NCBI GenBank assembly: GCA_026391355.1
Contig: JAPLDH010000056.1
Span: 45,869-109,868 of the forward strand
DNA from: Bacteroidota bacterium
GTDB taxonomy: Bacteria > Bacteroidota > Bacteroidia > Bacteroidales > FEN-979
Direction: 5' to 3'
Length of the DNA stretch: 64,000 nt
Shown: positions 28,135 to 37,243 of the stretch, piece by piece
Layout of the letters: each line of letters begins with the position of its first letter
Numbering within the stretch: the first letter of the stretch is position 1
The notes under the pieces: generated by a model
Told to the model about the DNA's origin: nothing
Databases searched by the model: none
The model's input: only the letters and a program-made list of their open reading frames with translations
Made by a program: the position numbers and the translations under genes

Positions 28135-29568
28135 CTATTGATTATCCGGTAGTTCTTTATGTTGTAGAAGAAGCTGCACGGGATATTTTGTTCCTATATG
28201 TTTTGCCATCTCTTCTGCACAATAGACTGAGCGGTGTCTCCCTCCGGTACATCCGAAGCTGACCATGAGATGCGTGAAATTCCTTGTGATAAAATTCTGA
28301 ATGCTTTGATCTACCATGACGGTTGCACTGTTCAAAAATTTTTCCACTTCCCTTTCCTTCTGCAAAAAGTCGATCACCGGTTTATCTTTCCCTGAAAACT
28401 CACGATATTCCTCGAATCTTCCCGGATTGGGCAATGCCCTGCAATCGAATACAAATCCACCTCCATTACCGCTTTGGTCTTCCGGAATCTGGTTTTTATA
28501 GGAGAAACTTGTGATTTCAACCAGGAGATCACTTTCCGTAGCTTTGTAACGTGAAAAAGCAGGATCTTCAATGATCTTTCCAAGAACCTGCACCAATTCA
28601 GGTATATGTATTGTCAGAATGTTGTCGTCCAACAGAAGTTTCAGGTTTTCAACTGCATAAGGAATACTTTTTAAAAAATGAGATTTGTTCTCGTAATACC
28701 CTCTGAAGCCATACGCACCCATTGCCTGGAGGATCCTGATCAGGACAAAACCGTGATAGTATTTAAGAAAGTTCTTACTATTGATGTGGATATGTGTTTC
28801 AAGTTCATCCAGGTAAGTTGAGAGAAGGTCATTCCTGGTTTTTTGAGGAATTACCGCTTTTGCATCATAAAGGAGGGAAACAATATCGTACTGTAATGGA
28901 CCTTTTCGTCCGCCCTGGTAATCGATAAACCAGGGTTCATCATTCACCAGCATGATATTCCTTGACTGGAAATCGCGGAACATGAAATAATCATTTCCGG
29001 CTTGCAGCAGAAAGTCGGTCAAGGTAATAAAATCATCTTCCAGTTTCTGTTCATCAAACGGAACCCTTGCCAGTTTCAGAAAATAATATTTAAAATAATT
29101 CAGGTCCCACATCATGGATTGCCGGTCGAAGGCAGCGCGGGGATAACATACGCTATAATCAAGTTTCGCAGAAGCCAATATCTGGAAAGCAGGAAGCCAA
29201 TGGATCACCTTTTTATAGATCCCTGCCAACTCAGCAGGAAATTCAGACTCATCCTTTCTTTTTTCCGTCAGATAGCTAAAAAGGGTTAGGTCGCCAAGGT
29301 CTTGGAGGAGGTAAATATGGTTGGGTTCATTTACAGCATACAGCTCAGGAACAGGCAATCCCTGTTTATGAAAATATTTTGTGAAGAAGATGAAAGCGGT
29401 ATTCTCCCTGTCTTCCGGATGATATGCTCCCATTGCATGTTTTGATTCTCCTTCTATCCTGTAATAGCAACGGTTGGAACCCGATCCCGGCAACGGGGTT
29501 ATTCTCAGTGGTTTCTCACCGGCCCAGGATTCAAATAATACTTGCAGATCTAGTTCTTCCTTCGTCAT
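28135..29568 (-). CDS. AmgK-like sugar kinase fused to a RapZ C-terminal domain
   Basis: The 477-residue protein has an aminoglycoside-phosphotransferase-like kinase domain (about 1-335) with FRDFQSRNIML as the catalytic loop and WFIDYQGGRKGPLQYD as the metal loop, as in MurNAc/GlcNAc kinase AmgK. Residues 348-477 match the RNA-binding C-terminal domain of RapZ, including GCTGGRHRSV; the RapZ P-loop domain is absent. The kinase should make MurNAc-1-P for the adjacent MurU. The RapZ part could sense an amino sugar or bind RNA; this is inference. The start ATG lies at the edge of the large heptamer array. Confidence 0.85.
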   Translation of the reverse strand: MTKEELDLQVLFESWAGEKPLRITPLPGSGSNRCYYRIEGESKHAMGAYHPEDRENTAFIFFTKYFHKQGLPVPELYAVNEPNHIYLLQDLGDLTLFSYLTEKRKDESEFPAELAGIYKKVIHWLPAFQILASAKLDYSVCYPRAAFDRQSMMWDLNYFKYYFLKLARVPFDEQKLEDDFITLTDFLLQAGNDYFMFRDFQSRNIMLVNDEPWFIDYQGGRKGPLQYDIVSLLYDAKAVIPQKTRNDLLSTYLDELETHIHINSKNFLKYYHGFVLIRILQAMGAYGFRGYYENKSHFLKSIPYAVENLKLLLDDNILTIHIPELVQVLGKIIEDPAFSRYKATESDLLVEITSFSYKNQIPEDQSGNGGGFVFDCRALPNPGRFEEYREFSGKDKPVIDFLQKEREVEKFLNSATVMVDQSIQNFITRNFTHLMVSFGCTGGRHRSVYCAEEMAKHIGTKYPVQLLLQHKELPDNQ

Positions 29569-29941
29569 AAGTCATTAGGTCAATAAGTCATTAGGTCAAT
29601 AAGTCATTAGGTCAATAAGTCATTAGGTCATTGGTCATTGGTCATTGGTCATTGGTCATTGGTCATTGGTCATTGGTCATTAGGTCATTGGTCATTGGTC
29701 ATTGGTCATTGGTCATTAGGTCATTGGTCATTGGTCATTGGTCATTGGTCATTGGTCATTGGTCATTGGTCATTAGTCATTAGTCATTAGTCATTGGTCA
29801 TTGGTCATTGGTCATTGGTCATTGGTCATTGGTCATTAGTCATTAGTCATTAGTCATTGGTCATTGGTCATTGGTCATTGGTCATTAGGTCATTAGTCAT
29901 TAGAAATTTTGATTTTTGCATTTTGCTTTTTGCTTTTTGAA
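29564..29941. repeat. Largest heptamer array: about 45 GTCATTG/GTCATTA units, then TTTTGCA words
   Basis: Between 29564 and 29902 there are about 45 GTCAT-type units, mostly exact GTCATTG with blocks of GTCATTA and a few 8-nt GTCATTAG units. At 29569-29632 a 16-nt higher-order unit (GTCATTAG plus GTCAATAA) repeats. The end, 29908-29941, switches to TTTTGCA/TTTTGCT heptamers. It fills the gap between addA and the kinase gene and holds no protein gene. Confidence 0.97.
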
Positions 29942-29945
29942 TTGG

Positions 29946-32900
29946 TTAATTTATTTCGGTAACCTGAACCTCAGGGTCAATGTAAAGCAGATATGTCTTA
30001 ACGTCAGAAAATCCCAATTCTTTCAATAGCCGGTTGTAAATTTTCATTTGTTTGTGATATTTTTCTTCCGGTTTACCTGTTTTGTAGTCAATAATAATTG
30101 CTTCATCACCCTTCAGAATGATCCTGTCGGGACGATAAACAGTACCATCTTCAATCACGATCTCTGCCTCTGTTTTCACATTCAGGTCTTTTTCGAAGAA
30201 TCTTCCTGCTTCCTTATGAGTGATCACGGTTTTAATCTTTTCCGTGAGGGGATTCTGTTGATTCCCTTCAATCAAACCTTCTTGAACAGCAGTTTCAATA
30301 ACTGTTTCAACGTCGTCACTTGTAATGATACGGGATAAAATGGTGTGTACCAGATTTCCCCAATGCCGGTTTCGTTGCGGGTCATCAACATCCCAGGATT
30401 CCGGTGCTGAACGCCGGATAAATACTTTATTGTGCCAGTCTTCTGAAATAAAACTGGTCAATGACAAGTGTTCAAAGGGTTCACCGGTCGATTTCGCTTT
30501 GCAGATGCTTCTATCACCCCATTCATAGAATCGTTTCTCCTCTGACCATATATTTTCTGACCGAAGAAAATATTGATAGAATCCAGGAACAGATTCAGTC
30601 TTCTGTGCGCTTTTTGGTGGCATTGGTGATAAAAGATAAAGTCTATCTTCAGGCCTGGTATGTGCTACATACAAGACATTCACAAGATCCAGGAGAGACT
30701 TTTCTTCTTCCTGCTGCTTTTCCGCCGAAAATCCGGTATTCTCCATTGCCTTATTGGTTGCCAGCATACATGTTGTCAACCCATTCAGATCGGCATAAGG
30801 AATATCTACCCAAAGAAAGTCCCTGGTAAGTCTTTTTCTCAACGGGAAGACAGGGAAAATGACCACCGGAAATTGTAATCCTTTTGCCTTATGGATCGAC
30901 ATGATGCTGATTGCATCCAACCCCTGCGGTACGACTACGGATTTTTTTTCCTTTTTTTCTTCCCACCACTCAAGGAAACCAATTCCTGATGATTCGTTTT
31001 TTCTTGAATATTTCAGGACTTCATCGAGAAAGAACTGGATGTAAGGGTTTGCCGGGTCATTCAGCGAAAAGGTACGGATGATCTTTTCGAAGAAGTCATA
31101 AAGAGGTAATATGCGCAGGGAATCCGGCGAGAGCTCAAATCCGTATTCTTTCAGCAGTGTAAATGGTTCATGAGAAGAATGTGATCCGCTTTTGATCTTA
31201 AACAGTAACTCGTCAAGCCGGCTGCCCGGCAGTTTCATTTTTATATGCAGGAAGGTGATAACCGCTGCAGTATTGATCATGCTTTCCGGTTCGTGCAGCA
31301 AGCGAAGAAAGGCAACAAGAAAGTTCACTTCGGATGAATAGCTGAGGATGAGGGATTCTGCGGATGTAATCCTGATGTCGTTTTCGGCCAGGAACCGTGC
31401 AATCTCGCCGGCTTCCTTATTCCGGCGGCAGAGAATGGCGATATCACGAAGGTGAAACTGATCTGCTTCTAATTCATGGATAATTTTCAGGATATTTTCG
31501 AAAGCAAGATCTTTATAACTGTTTTCCTCTTCTTCCTTATCAATAAAGGAGAGGGAAACATAACCCCCGGATTTCTCCGGATCGGATTGCTGTTCCAGTT
31601 TGTCATACACCTTTCTTCCCGATTCGCCGATAACAGGCAGGATTGAGGTAAAAAACCGGTTATTGAAATCTACGATCTTCGTGGCAGACCTGAAATTTTT
31701 ATTCAACTGTTCTTCATTGTACTGCGACCTGAGCAGGCTTTCCCTTTCTGCAAGCACAGGGTTGGATTGGCTTCCTGAAATGGCAGGCAATGCAGTAAAC
31801 TGATCAACATCGCCATTCCTCCAGCGGTAAATAGCTTGCTTACCATCTCCGACAATGAGGTTGAAATACCCGTAAGCCAATGAATTTTCAATTAAAGGAA
31901 GAAGGTTCTGCCATTGTAAAACCGACGTATCCTGGAATTCATCAATAAGGATATGATGGTATTTCTCACCCAGCCGTTCATAGATGAAAGGAATGGGTTC
32001 ATTCATGATTATTCCCGAAATCCGTTGGTTGAACTCGGCAATATGGACAATGTTGTTCTGTTTTTTATAATCCTCAAGGATTTTTTCAATTTCATTCAGC
32101 ATTGTCAATGGGAAGATTGTACCGGTCAAGGCTTTCAGAAGGTAATAATGTATCTTTTCTGAGGTATCGAGAGGATTGATCCGGTTATAATATGAACGAA
32201 GATCATCTTTGATAGCTTCAATGCCTGTCCGGTCTTCAGGTAAAGCTTTACCTGCTATCCAATTATCCTGTTCAATGGTGGTTTGAACCCTGGAATTGGG
32301 TTCAATATTCCCATTTACCTCTTTTGACAATTTTAAGAAATACCTGGAGATACCGGTACTTCCATAATAGAACGAGGATTCCTGGATATTCCTGCTCCGG
32401 ATAAGTTCAACCGCTTCGCAGGCAATTTTCTTTATTCTTTCTTCATACTGCCTGATCTGTCGATATATGATATCTGATATTGCACTAAATTCCTTTAAAG
32501 TGAGGTTTTTAAGTTTGCTTAGATGTTGTTTTGCATCTTCATCAAGCAAAACCTGTGCAAATTCAAGGAGTGTCTTTTCTATATTCCAGCTTCTCTCCTC
32601 ATCCATCCGGCTCTCTAAAAATTTAACCAGCAATGAAGTAATCTCTTCGTCATCTCCGGCTTTATCCATCAACAGATCTATGGTCTTCTGAAAGAGTTCA
32701 TCACTGTCAAGCTCCACATTGAAGTTCATGGGTAAACCGAAATCCCGGGCAAATGTCCGGATGATCCTGTGGGAAAAGCTGTCGATTGTGCTGATGGCAA
32801 AATCGGAATAGTTGTGAAGGATCATTTCATGGGTCTCGGCAGCCTTTTTCTGAATGGTGGATTCATCGAGCCCGGTTTCACGAACCAGTATTGGAAGCAA

Positions 32901-33122
32901 AGCAGTATTGGTCTTTTCTGATCGTTTATCCGGGTTGCGGGAAAGGTCTGACAATGCACCCAGCACCCTTTCCTTCATTTCGTTTGCCGCCTTGTTGGTA
33001 AAGGTGATGGCCAGGATATGCCTGAAATTTGCAGGTTCCGGAAGGACAAGGCACAGGTATTCCTTCACAAGGGTGAAGGTTTTGCCGGATCCGGCGGAAG
33101 ATTTATAGGCTATGAAGGACAA
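29946..33122 (-). CDS. addA: AddA-like UvrD-family helicase/nuclease
   Basis: The 1058-residue protein has the UvrD Walker A (SSAGSGKTFTLV, about 8-19), the ILIDEFQDTS Walker B, further SF1A motifs (GDGKQAIYRWR, VNVLYVAHTRPEDRLYL) and a C-terminal nuclease (AIIIDYKTGKPEEKY). It is the motor subunit for double-strand break processing with AddB. The only possible start is a TTG at 33122, with an in-frame TAA four codons upstream; the protein begins exactly where relatives do. Confidence 0.92.
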   Translation of the reverse strand: MSFIAYKSSAGSGKTFTLVKEYLCLVLPEPANFRHILAITFTNKAANEMKERVLGALSDLSRNPDKRSEKTNTALLPILVRETGLDESTIQKKAAETHEMILHNYSDFAISTIDSFSHRIIRTFARDFGLPMNFNVELDSDELFQKTIDLLMDKAGDDEEITSLLVKFLESRMDEERSWNIEKTLLEFAQVLLDEDAKQHLSKLKNLTLKEFSAISDIIYRQIRQYEERIKKIACEAVELIRSRNIQESSFYYGSTGISRYFLKLSKEVNGNIEPNSRVQTTIEQDNWIAGKALPEDRTGIEAIKDDLRSYYNRINPLDTSEKIHYYLLKALTGTIFPLTMLNEIEKILEDYKKQNNIVHIAEFNQRISGIIMNEPIPFIYERLGEKYHHILIDEFQDTSVLQWQNLLPLIENSLAYGYFNLIVGDGKQAIYRWRNGDVDQFTALPAISGSQSNPVLAERESLLRSQYNEEQLNKNFRSATKIVDFNNRFFTSILPVIGESGRKVYDKLEQQSDPEKSGGYVSLSFIDKEEEENSYKDLAFENILKIIHELEADQFHLRDIAILCRRNKEAGEIARFLAENDIRITSAESLILSYSSEVNFLVAFLRLLHEPESMINTAAVITFLHIKMKLPGSRLDELLFKIKSGSHSSHEPFTLLKEYGFELSPDSLRILPLYDFFEKIIRTFSLNDPANPYIQFFLDEVLKYSRKNESSGIGFLEWWEEKKEKKSVVVPQGLDAISIMSIHKAKGLQFPVVIFPVFPLRKRLTRDFLWVDIPYADLNGLTTCMLATNKAMENTGFSAEKQQEEEKSLLDLVNVLYVAHTRPEDRLYLLSPMPPKSAQKTESVPGFYQYFLRSENIWSEEKRFYEWGDRSICKAKSTGEPFEHLSLTSFISEDWHNKVFIRRSAPESWDVDDPQRNRHWGNLVHTILSRIITSDDVETVIETAVQEGLIEGNQQNPLTEKIKTVITHKEAGRFFEKDLNVKTEAEIVIEDGTVYRPDRIILKGDEAIIIDYKTGKPEEKYHKQMKIYNRLLKELGFSDVKTYLLYIDPEVQVTEIN

Positions 33123-33125
33123 GGC

Positions 33126-33206
33126 AGTTTACAGTTTACAATTTACTATTTACTATTTACTATTTACTATTTACCATTTTATTGACCATTGACCATTGAC
33201 CATTTG
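33126..33206. repeat. Heptamer array: CTATTTA then GACCATT words
   Basis: Four or five CTATTTA units are followed by about three GACCATT units directly upstream of the addA start codon. The further bases to 33288 are AT-rich with no recognised element. Confidence 0.85.
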
Positions 33207-33288
33207 AATTATGTATTATGAAAGATAATATATGAATTATTTTATTACCGGTTTGCATCTGCCTAAGGTGTGGTTTTGGGAATATAGG

Positions 33289-35058
33289 CTAAGCAAACAA
33301 TGCCATTTGTCTATTGTTTATTGGTGTCATTATGTTGATAAAACTGTCCCACAAATTCAATGTCAAATTAAGATTATATTTTTTGTTTAGCATTTCAAGT
33401 TCGGTTTGTAAGTAGGTTTTGTTTATGTTTATAGCTATTTTCAAAAGATCTATTCGCATTAAAACATCTTTTGTAAAAGTCCTTTTAGCGTCTGAAAAAG
33501 TTACCGATTGCAAAAACTGCATTGTTGTGTCAGAATTTAAAAGTACTAACGAGTAAACAGCAAATTCAATATTGTCAAAACCTATTAAATAGCAAGTATC
33601 GTCAAGCATTACAGGTTTGTTGTCTTGAGGCAGAATTAATGTAAAATGAAAGGTTTTGTAAAGTCCTGAAATGGCTACTTTGTATGGTTTAAATGAATAG
33701 TCCCCAATACCGAATATTGAAAACAATGGTTTGTTATGATAGATACTTGATTTTCTTGCATCAAAATTTGCCAGATGTTCAACCAAGTATTGATATGTTT
33801 TAGGATATTCAGTTTTGATGTATTTAGTTTCCTGTCCAACTTTCTTTTGAGTAACAATAGTAAATTTTCTTGTCTGACTGATTACATTGTTTTTAAGATC
33901 GGAACTTTTAAGAATACCGTAAACCAAATCATCTTCTAATTTTATTTCTTCGTTCAATCCATTCATGTATTGTCCATTCACTTTTTCCAATTCCATAACT
34001 GAAGAACAGTCGTGTTTTAAACCTTGTCGCCAAATAAATGGACATTCACCATCAATTAGTTTTGTATGAATGTAAGTGTCAATGTTTGAAACAAACTTGT
34101 CGGACACCCAGCCAAATTTCAAGTACCAAGTTTTATTCTCGTAAAAATTAAATTCTTCACAGTAAAAAGCTGGATTTGAATTTAGTTGACAATAGAACAA
34201 TGCAGCTTCAACAGAAACATTAAATTCCTTTTTACTGTCAATACATTGTTTTTCTAATGACGATATTTTGTATCTGTTTTTGTTTTGGTCAAAAACGATG
34301 TTCTTGATTACCGAATTTTTCACCAAAAACAATAAATGACCATTCATATTATGAAATGTTTCAATCATTGTCAATGTAATAAATTCAGCAATGTCAAAAT
34401 TTCCTTTTCCAGTTATAGCATCTAACCCGCTATGATTTTTAAAATTTGTCTTATTAGGAAGATTAGTTGAATTAAGACTTCCTAATTTTGAGTTTGTCAC
34501 CCAAGGTGGATTTCCTATTACTAAAATGTCTTTCTTTGAATATCGTTTGGCTATTTGTTGGAAATCATAGTCAAAAACATTACAGTGAGCAATAGAAATT
34601 TCCGGCTTGTTTCTATTTGGGTTAATAAGAAAAAAATCTATTATGCTAAATTTAGTTTCCCAAACGTAAGGTTTGTAAATCTCAACCCCGAAAATATTTT
34701 TGATATTCTTGAAATTGTATAATGATGAAATGATGAAATTGCCCTTTCCACAAGTCGGCTCAATTACAATTTCAGGTGAAATATTTTTAGAAGCCAAATG
34801 CGCTGCTACTTTATTTGCTAAATAAGGATTAGTTTGAAAGTCGCCATATTCTGCCCTGTCAGGTTCTTCAATAATCATATGAGTTATAGAAAGAACTTCT
34901 TTAAGCGTTTCCATTTCTTCATTATTATCAAAAAAATGCAGGATACCGGAGGCATAATACATTTTTTGATTTGCCTTTTCATAAGATACAATGTTTTTCA
35001 GATTATCATTTAAGAAATCTGCAACTTGATAAGTAATATTTGCTTCAAATACTTTCAT
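33289..35058 (-). CDS. N6-adenine DNA methyltransferase of a restriction-modification pair
   Basis: The 589-residue enzyme has the AdoMet-binding motif EPTCGKGNFI (100-109) and the catalytic motif NPPW (183-186), typical of gamma-class N6-adenine methyltransferases; the remaining 400 residues probably hold target recognition. It starts 2 bp after the stop of the presumed restriction enzyme gene. Composition is clearly more AT-rich than the neighbours, with many AAA, AAT and TTT codons, which suggests recent acquisition. The target sequence is unknown. Confidence 0.88.
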   Translation of the reverse strand: MKVFEANITYQVADFLNDNLKNIVSYEKANQKMYYASGILHFFDNNEEMETLKEVLSITHMIIEEPDRAEYGDFQTNPYLANKVAAHLASKNISPEIVIEPTCGKGNFIISSLYNFKNIKNIFGVEIYKPYVWETKFSIIDFFLINPNRNKPEISIAHCNVFDYDFQQIAKRYSKKDILVIGNPPWVTNSKLGSLNSTNLPNKTNFKNHSGLDAITGKGNFDIAEFITLTMIETFHNMNGHLLFLVKNSVIKNIVFDQNKNRYKISSLEKQCIDSKKEFNVSVEAALFYCQLNSNPAFYCEEFNFYENKTWYLKFGWVSDKFVSNIDTYIHTKLIDGECPFIWRQGLKHDCSSVMELEKVNGQYMNGLNEEIKLEDDLVYGILKSSDLKNNVISQTRKFTIVTQKKVGQETKYIKTEYPKTYQYLVEHLANFDARKSSIYHNKPLFSIFGIGDYSFKPYKVAISGLYKTFHFTLILPQDNKPVMLDDTCYLIGFDNIEFAVYSLVLLNSDTTMQFLQSVTFSDAKRTFTKDVLMRIDLLKIAININKTYLQTELEMLNKKYNLNLTLNLWDSFINIMTPINNRQMALFA

Positions 35059-35060
35059 TA

Positions 35061-35735
35061 CTAGGGTCTGTTATAGGATACAATTTTGGTTATTCCTATT
35101 ACTTCTTCTGACAGCGTTACTATTCTTTGATATTGCAGTCTCCATTGTAATGCATTGGAAATTGTCAAATAACCTTGTTCAGGTGGGGTTTTTAAAATTT
35201 GCCTGGCTAATTTTGATAAAGTTATTTCGTCAGCCGGAATGTTTTTGTCTTGTAAGTATGCAATGATATCGACTTCATTGGCTTTGTCCTTAATCATTTC
35301 TCTCAAACGGAAAGTTGTTGTATAGTCAGCAGTTCTTTCTTTTGAAACGAATGAACAACTAACAAAATTCAATGTTGAGGTTTCCGTTTTTGAGTTGTCT
35401 GCTTTGTCGTAAACGAAAACAAGCAAGTTGTAACCAAGTCCGAAAACCTTCTGTTTAGATTCTTTGAAAGGGCAAGAAGATTGCGGTTGTTTTATTGAGG
35501 TTACTTTGATGTCTGTTAAAATATCTTCTGAAGGAAGGTCAACCCCACTTGCAGATGAACCAATTGTAACTTCATATTTGTCTTTTAGGTGCCTTTGAAA
35601 TTTTTGTTCAATGAGTGTCCCAACCGCTTTTCCGTCGGTAACTCCAAAAAGTTCCTTATGTTGAAATTTGGATTGTTCAATACAAAAAAGTTGAGCTTCT
35701 TTGATTAGACTTTTTATCGTTAATTGTTGTTTCAT
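35061..35735 (-). CDS. Probable type II restriction endonuclease
   Basis: The 224-residue protein is not similar to any enzyme I can name. It contains a candidate PD-(D/E)XK site: Glu43 in GTLIEQKF, Asp66 in SGVDLP and DIK at 75-77. It lies upstream of, and almost touches, an adenine methyltransferase gene with the same AT-rich composition, which is the main support for the call. No controller (C protein) gene is present. Confidence 0.75.
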   Translation of the reverse strand: MKQQLTIKSLIKEAQLFCIEQSKFQHKELFGVTDGKAVGTLIEQKFQRHLKDKYEVTIGSSASGVDLPSEDILTDIKVTSIKQPQSSCPFKESKQKVFGLGYNLLVFVYDKADNSKTETSTLNFVSCSFVSKERTADYTTTFRLREMIKDKANEVDIIAYLQDKNIPADEITLSKLARQILKTPPEQGYLTISNALQWRLQYQRIVTLSEEVIGITKIVSYNRP

Positions 35736-35771
35736 TCCTTTTTTTAATACATGTCGCTAAATTAATATTTT

Positions 35772-35786
35772 TAGAGTTTAACTCTA
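35772..35786. other. Small hairpin upstream of the restriction gene
   Basis: TAGAGT-TTA-ACTCTA is a perfect 6-bp stem with a 3-nt loop about 40 bp ahead of the restriction gene start. It might be an operator-like site or leader hairpin, but no regulator is identified. Confidence 0.35.
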
Positions 35787-35886
35787 CCCAGTCGAGTCGG
35801 TCAGTTTTGCACAAAAGTTAGGTATTAGCTGTAAAGTTCGTTTGTTGAAATGTCGTCAAAGAATTGGGTATAACCTAATACTTCCG

Positions 35887-35943
35887 TAATGACCTAATGA
35901 CTAATGACCTAATGACTAATGACCTAATGACCAATGACCAATT
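35887..35943. repeat. Heptamer array, CTAATGAC family, overlapping a gene end
   Basis: About eight AATGACC/AATGACT units lie between the restriction gene region and the type IX cargo gene. They extend into the latter and supply its last residues and TAG stop (35924-35926). Confidence 0.85.
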
Positions 35944-37210
35944 TCCCAACAAAGGTTTTTGATCCGTCCGACAGCTTAAAAAAGTAAAACCCGGCCGGAA
36001 TATCAGTAAGATCAAGATGTTTCAGACCTGGATGTTGTTTTGTTACTTGAATTTCCCTGACGAGCTGACCCTGTGATGAGACGATCTGCAGGCTTGATGG
36101 ACTTGACAGATAAGGAAGCCTGATTTCACAGGATCCATTTGCCGGATTTGGATACACGGCCAGGGGCAGGATGTTTTTTTCCTCAATACCAGGACCTTTC
36201 ACGGTGATCGATCTCGATCCGATACCTGCATTATTTGCAGCATCCATAACCAGAACGGAATAGACTGCATTTGAATCGATGGTCACAGTGACAGATGGTG
36301 TCATTTCAAAATCCGACCAGATGTATGTGTAGGGAGGAGTTCCTCCGGTTACCTGTGCATTAATGGTCAGCACAGTTCCCTGGTAGACGGCAGTATCTGC
36401 CCCAAGATCCACGATGACCGGTCGGAATTCCTGCCGGAAAATATCACGGTATATGGCAGTTGTGACCGGGCCTTCCTGGTTGATCTGAAGGAGAGGAATT
36501 CCTTTGCCATTGGCAAGCCATTTATACTCCGTAATGTCACGCAAAACCGGGAGCCCGATTCCCGGTGTGGAGAGGAAAAGACTGTCGTATTCAATAAGAT
36601 GGGATTTGACACGCAGGGTTGAAAAGGTTCCGAAAGGAGTAATTAAAGTACCCCAGCCATCAACCTGGCTTTCGCGGCTCCTGGATGTATAAAAGGAGGC
36701 AAGTCCCGGAAATGAGAGGTTGACCGAAGAAGTGGAGTTCCAGTTGCTGTTTATATTCAGCGGGAATGTGTAATACTTATCGGGATTATTATAAGGGGCC
36801 GTAGCGGGAAGAGGAAAACCATTCAGCGTGACACTGAATGCAAATCCAAGATTGCCGAAAAATGATTCAGAATTCTCGAAGAAAGTATAGGGATTTTGTA
36901 TCGCAATCCCAGGGAGTGCAGGCACTCCGCCGGGTGAAGCCAGGTTGGCAGCCGGAAATGCAAGCTGAAAAAGGACGGGAGTGGATTGCTTTGTTACGAA
37001 GGTATCGACAAGCTGGTTCATTGCTGATAATTCCGAAAAATCCCACGTGGTATCGTTACCAGTTTTTGTAAAGTCTCCGGGGATTGCAGTGGCAATACTG
37101 ACCCTCAGAGTATCACCGGCTACCGGCATATCCGATTGATCAATGACGATCTGGGTGAAGCCGGAAACCCTGAACAGTAACAATATACAAAGAGCAGCTA
37201 TTTTTTTCAT
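35924..37210 (-). CDS. Secreted protein with type IX secretion sorting domain
   Basis: The 428-residue protein has a signal peptide (1-20) and an unidentified N-terminal region of about 260 residues. A SprB/PKD-like repeat (GGTPPYTYIWSD, about 285-340) and a C-terminal type A sorting domain follow (YPNPANGSCEIRLPY to FFKLSDGSKTF). It is expected to cross the outer membrane by the type IX system. The final residues VIGH and the TAG stop come from the heptamer array, so the sorting domain has a slightly altered end. Confidence 0.88.
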   Translation of the reverse strand: MKKIAALCILLLFRVSGFTQIVIDQSDMPVAGDTLRVSIATAIPGDFTKTGNDTTWDFSELSAMNQLVDTFVTKQSTPVLFQLAFPAANLASPGGVPALPGIAIQNPYTFFENSESFFGNLGFAFSVTLNGFPLPATAPYNNPDKYYTFPLNINSNWNSTSSVNLSFPGLASFYTSRSRESQVDGWGTLITPFGTFSTLRVKSHLIEYDSLFLSTPGIGLPVLRDITEYKWLANGKGIPLLQINQEGPVTTAIYRDIFRQEFRPVIVDLGADTAVYQGTVLTINAQVTGGTPPYTYIWSDFEMTPSVTVTIDSNAVYSVLVMDAANNAGIGSRSITVKGPGIEEKNILPLAVYPNPANGSCEIRLPYLSSPSSLQIVSSQGQLVREIQVTKQHPGLKHLDLTDIPAGFYFFKLSDGSKTFVGKLVIGH

Positions 37211-37243
37211 CAGGATGAGAATTGACGAATTTGAATTTACAAC

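Noticed and set aside
29564..29902. The large array could be a CRISPR array or a minisatellite gene
   Set aside because: The unit is only 7-8 nt with no spacers, there are no cas genes, and leftward reading hits TGA in every frame.
35061..35735. Solitary orphan gene rather than a restriction enzyme
   Set aside because: The near overlap with the methyltransferase gene, shared composition and the candidate nuclease residues make restriction the better explanation.
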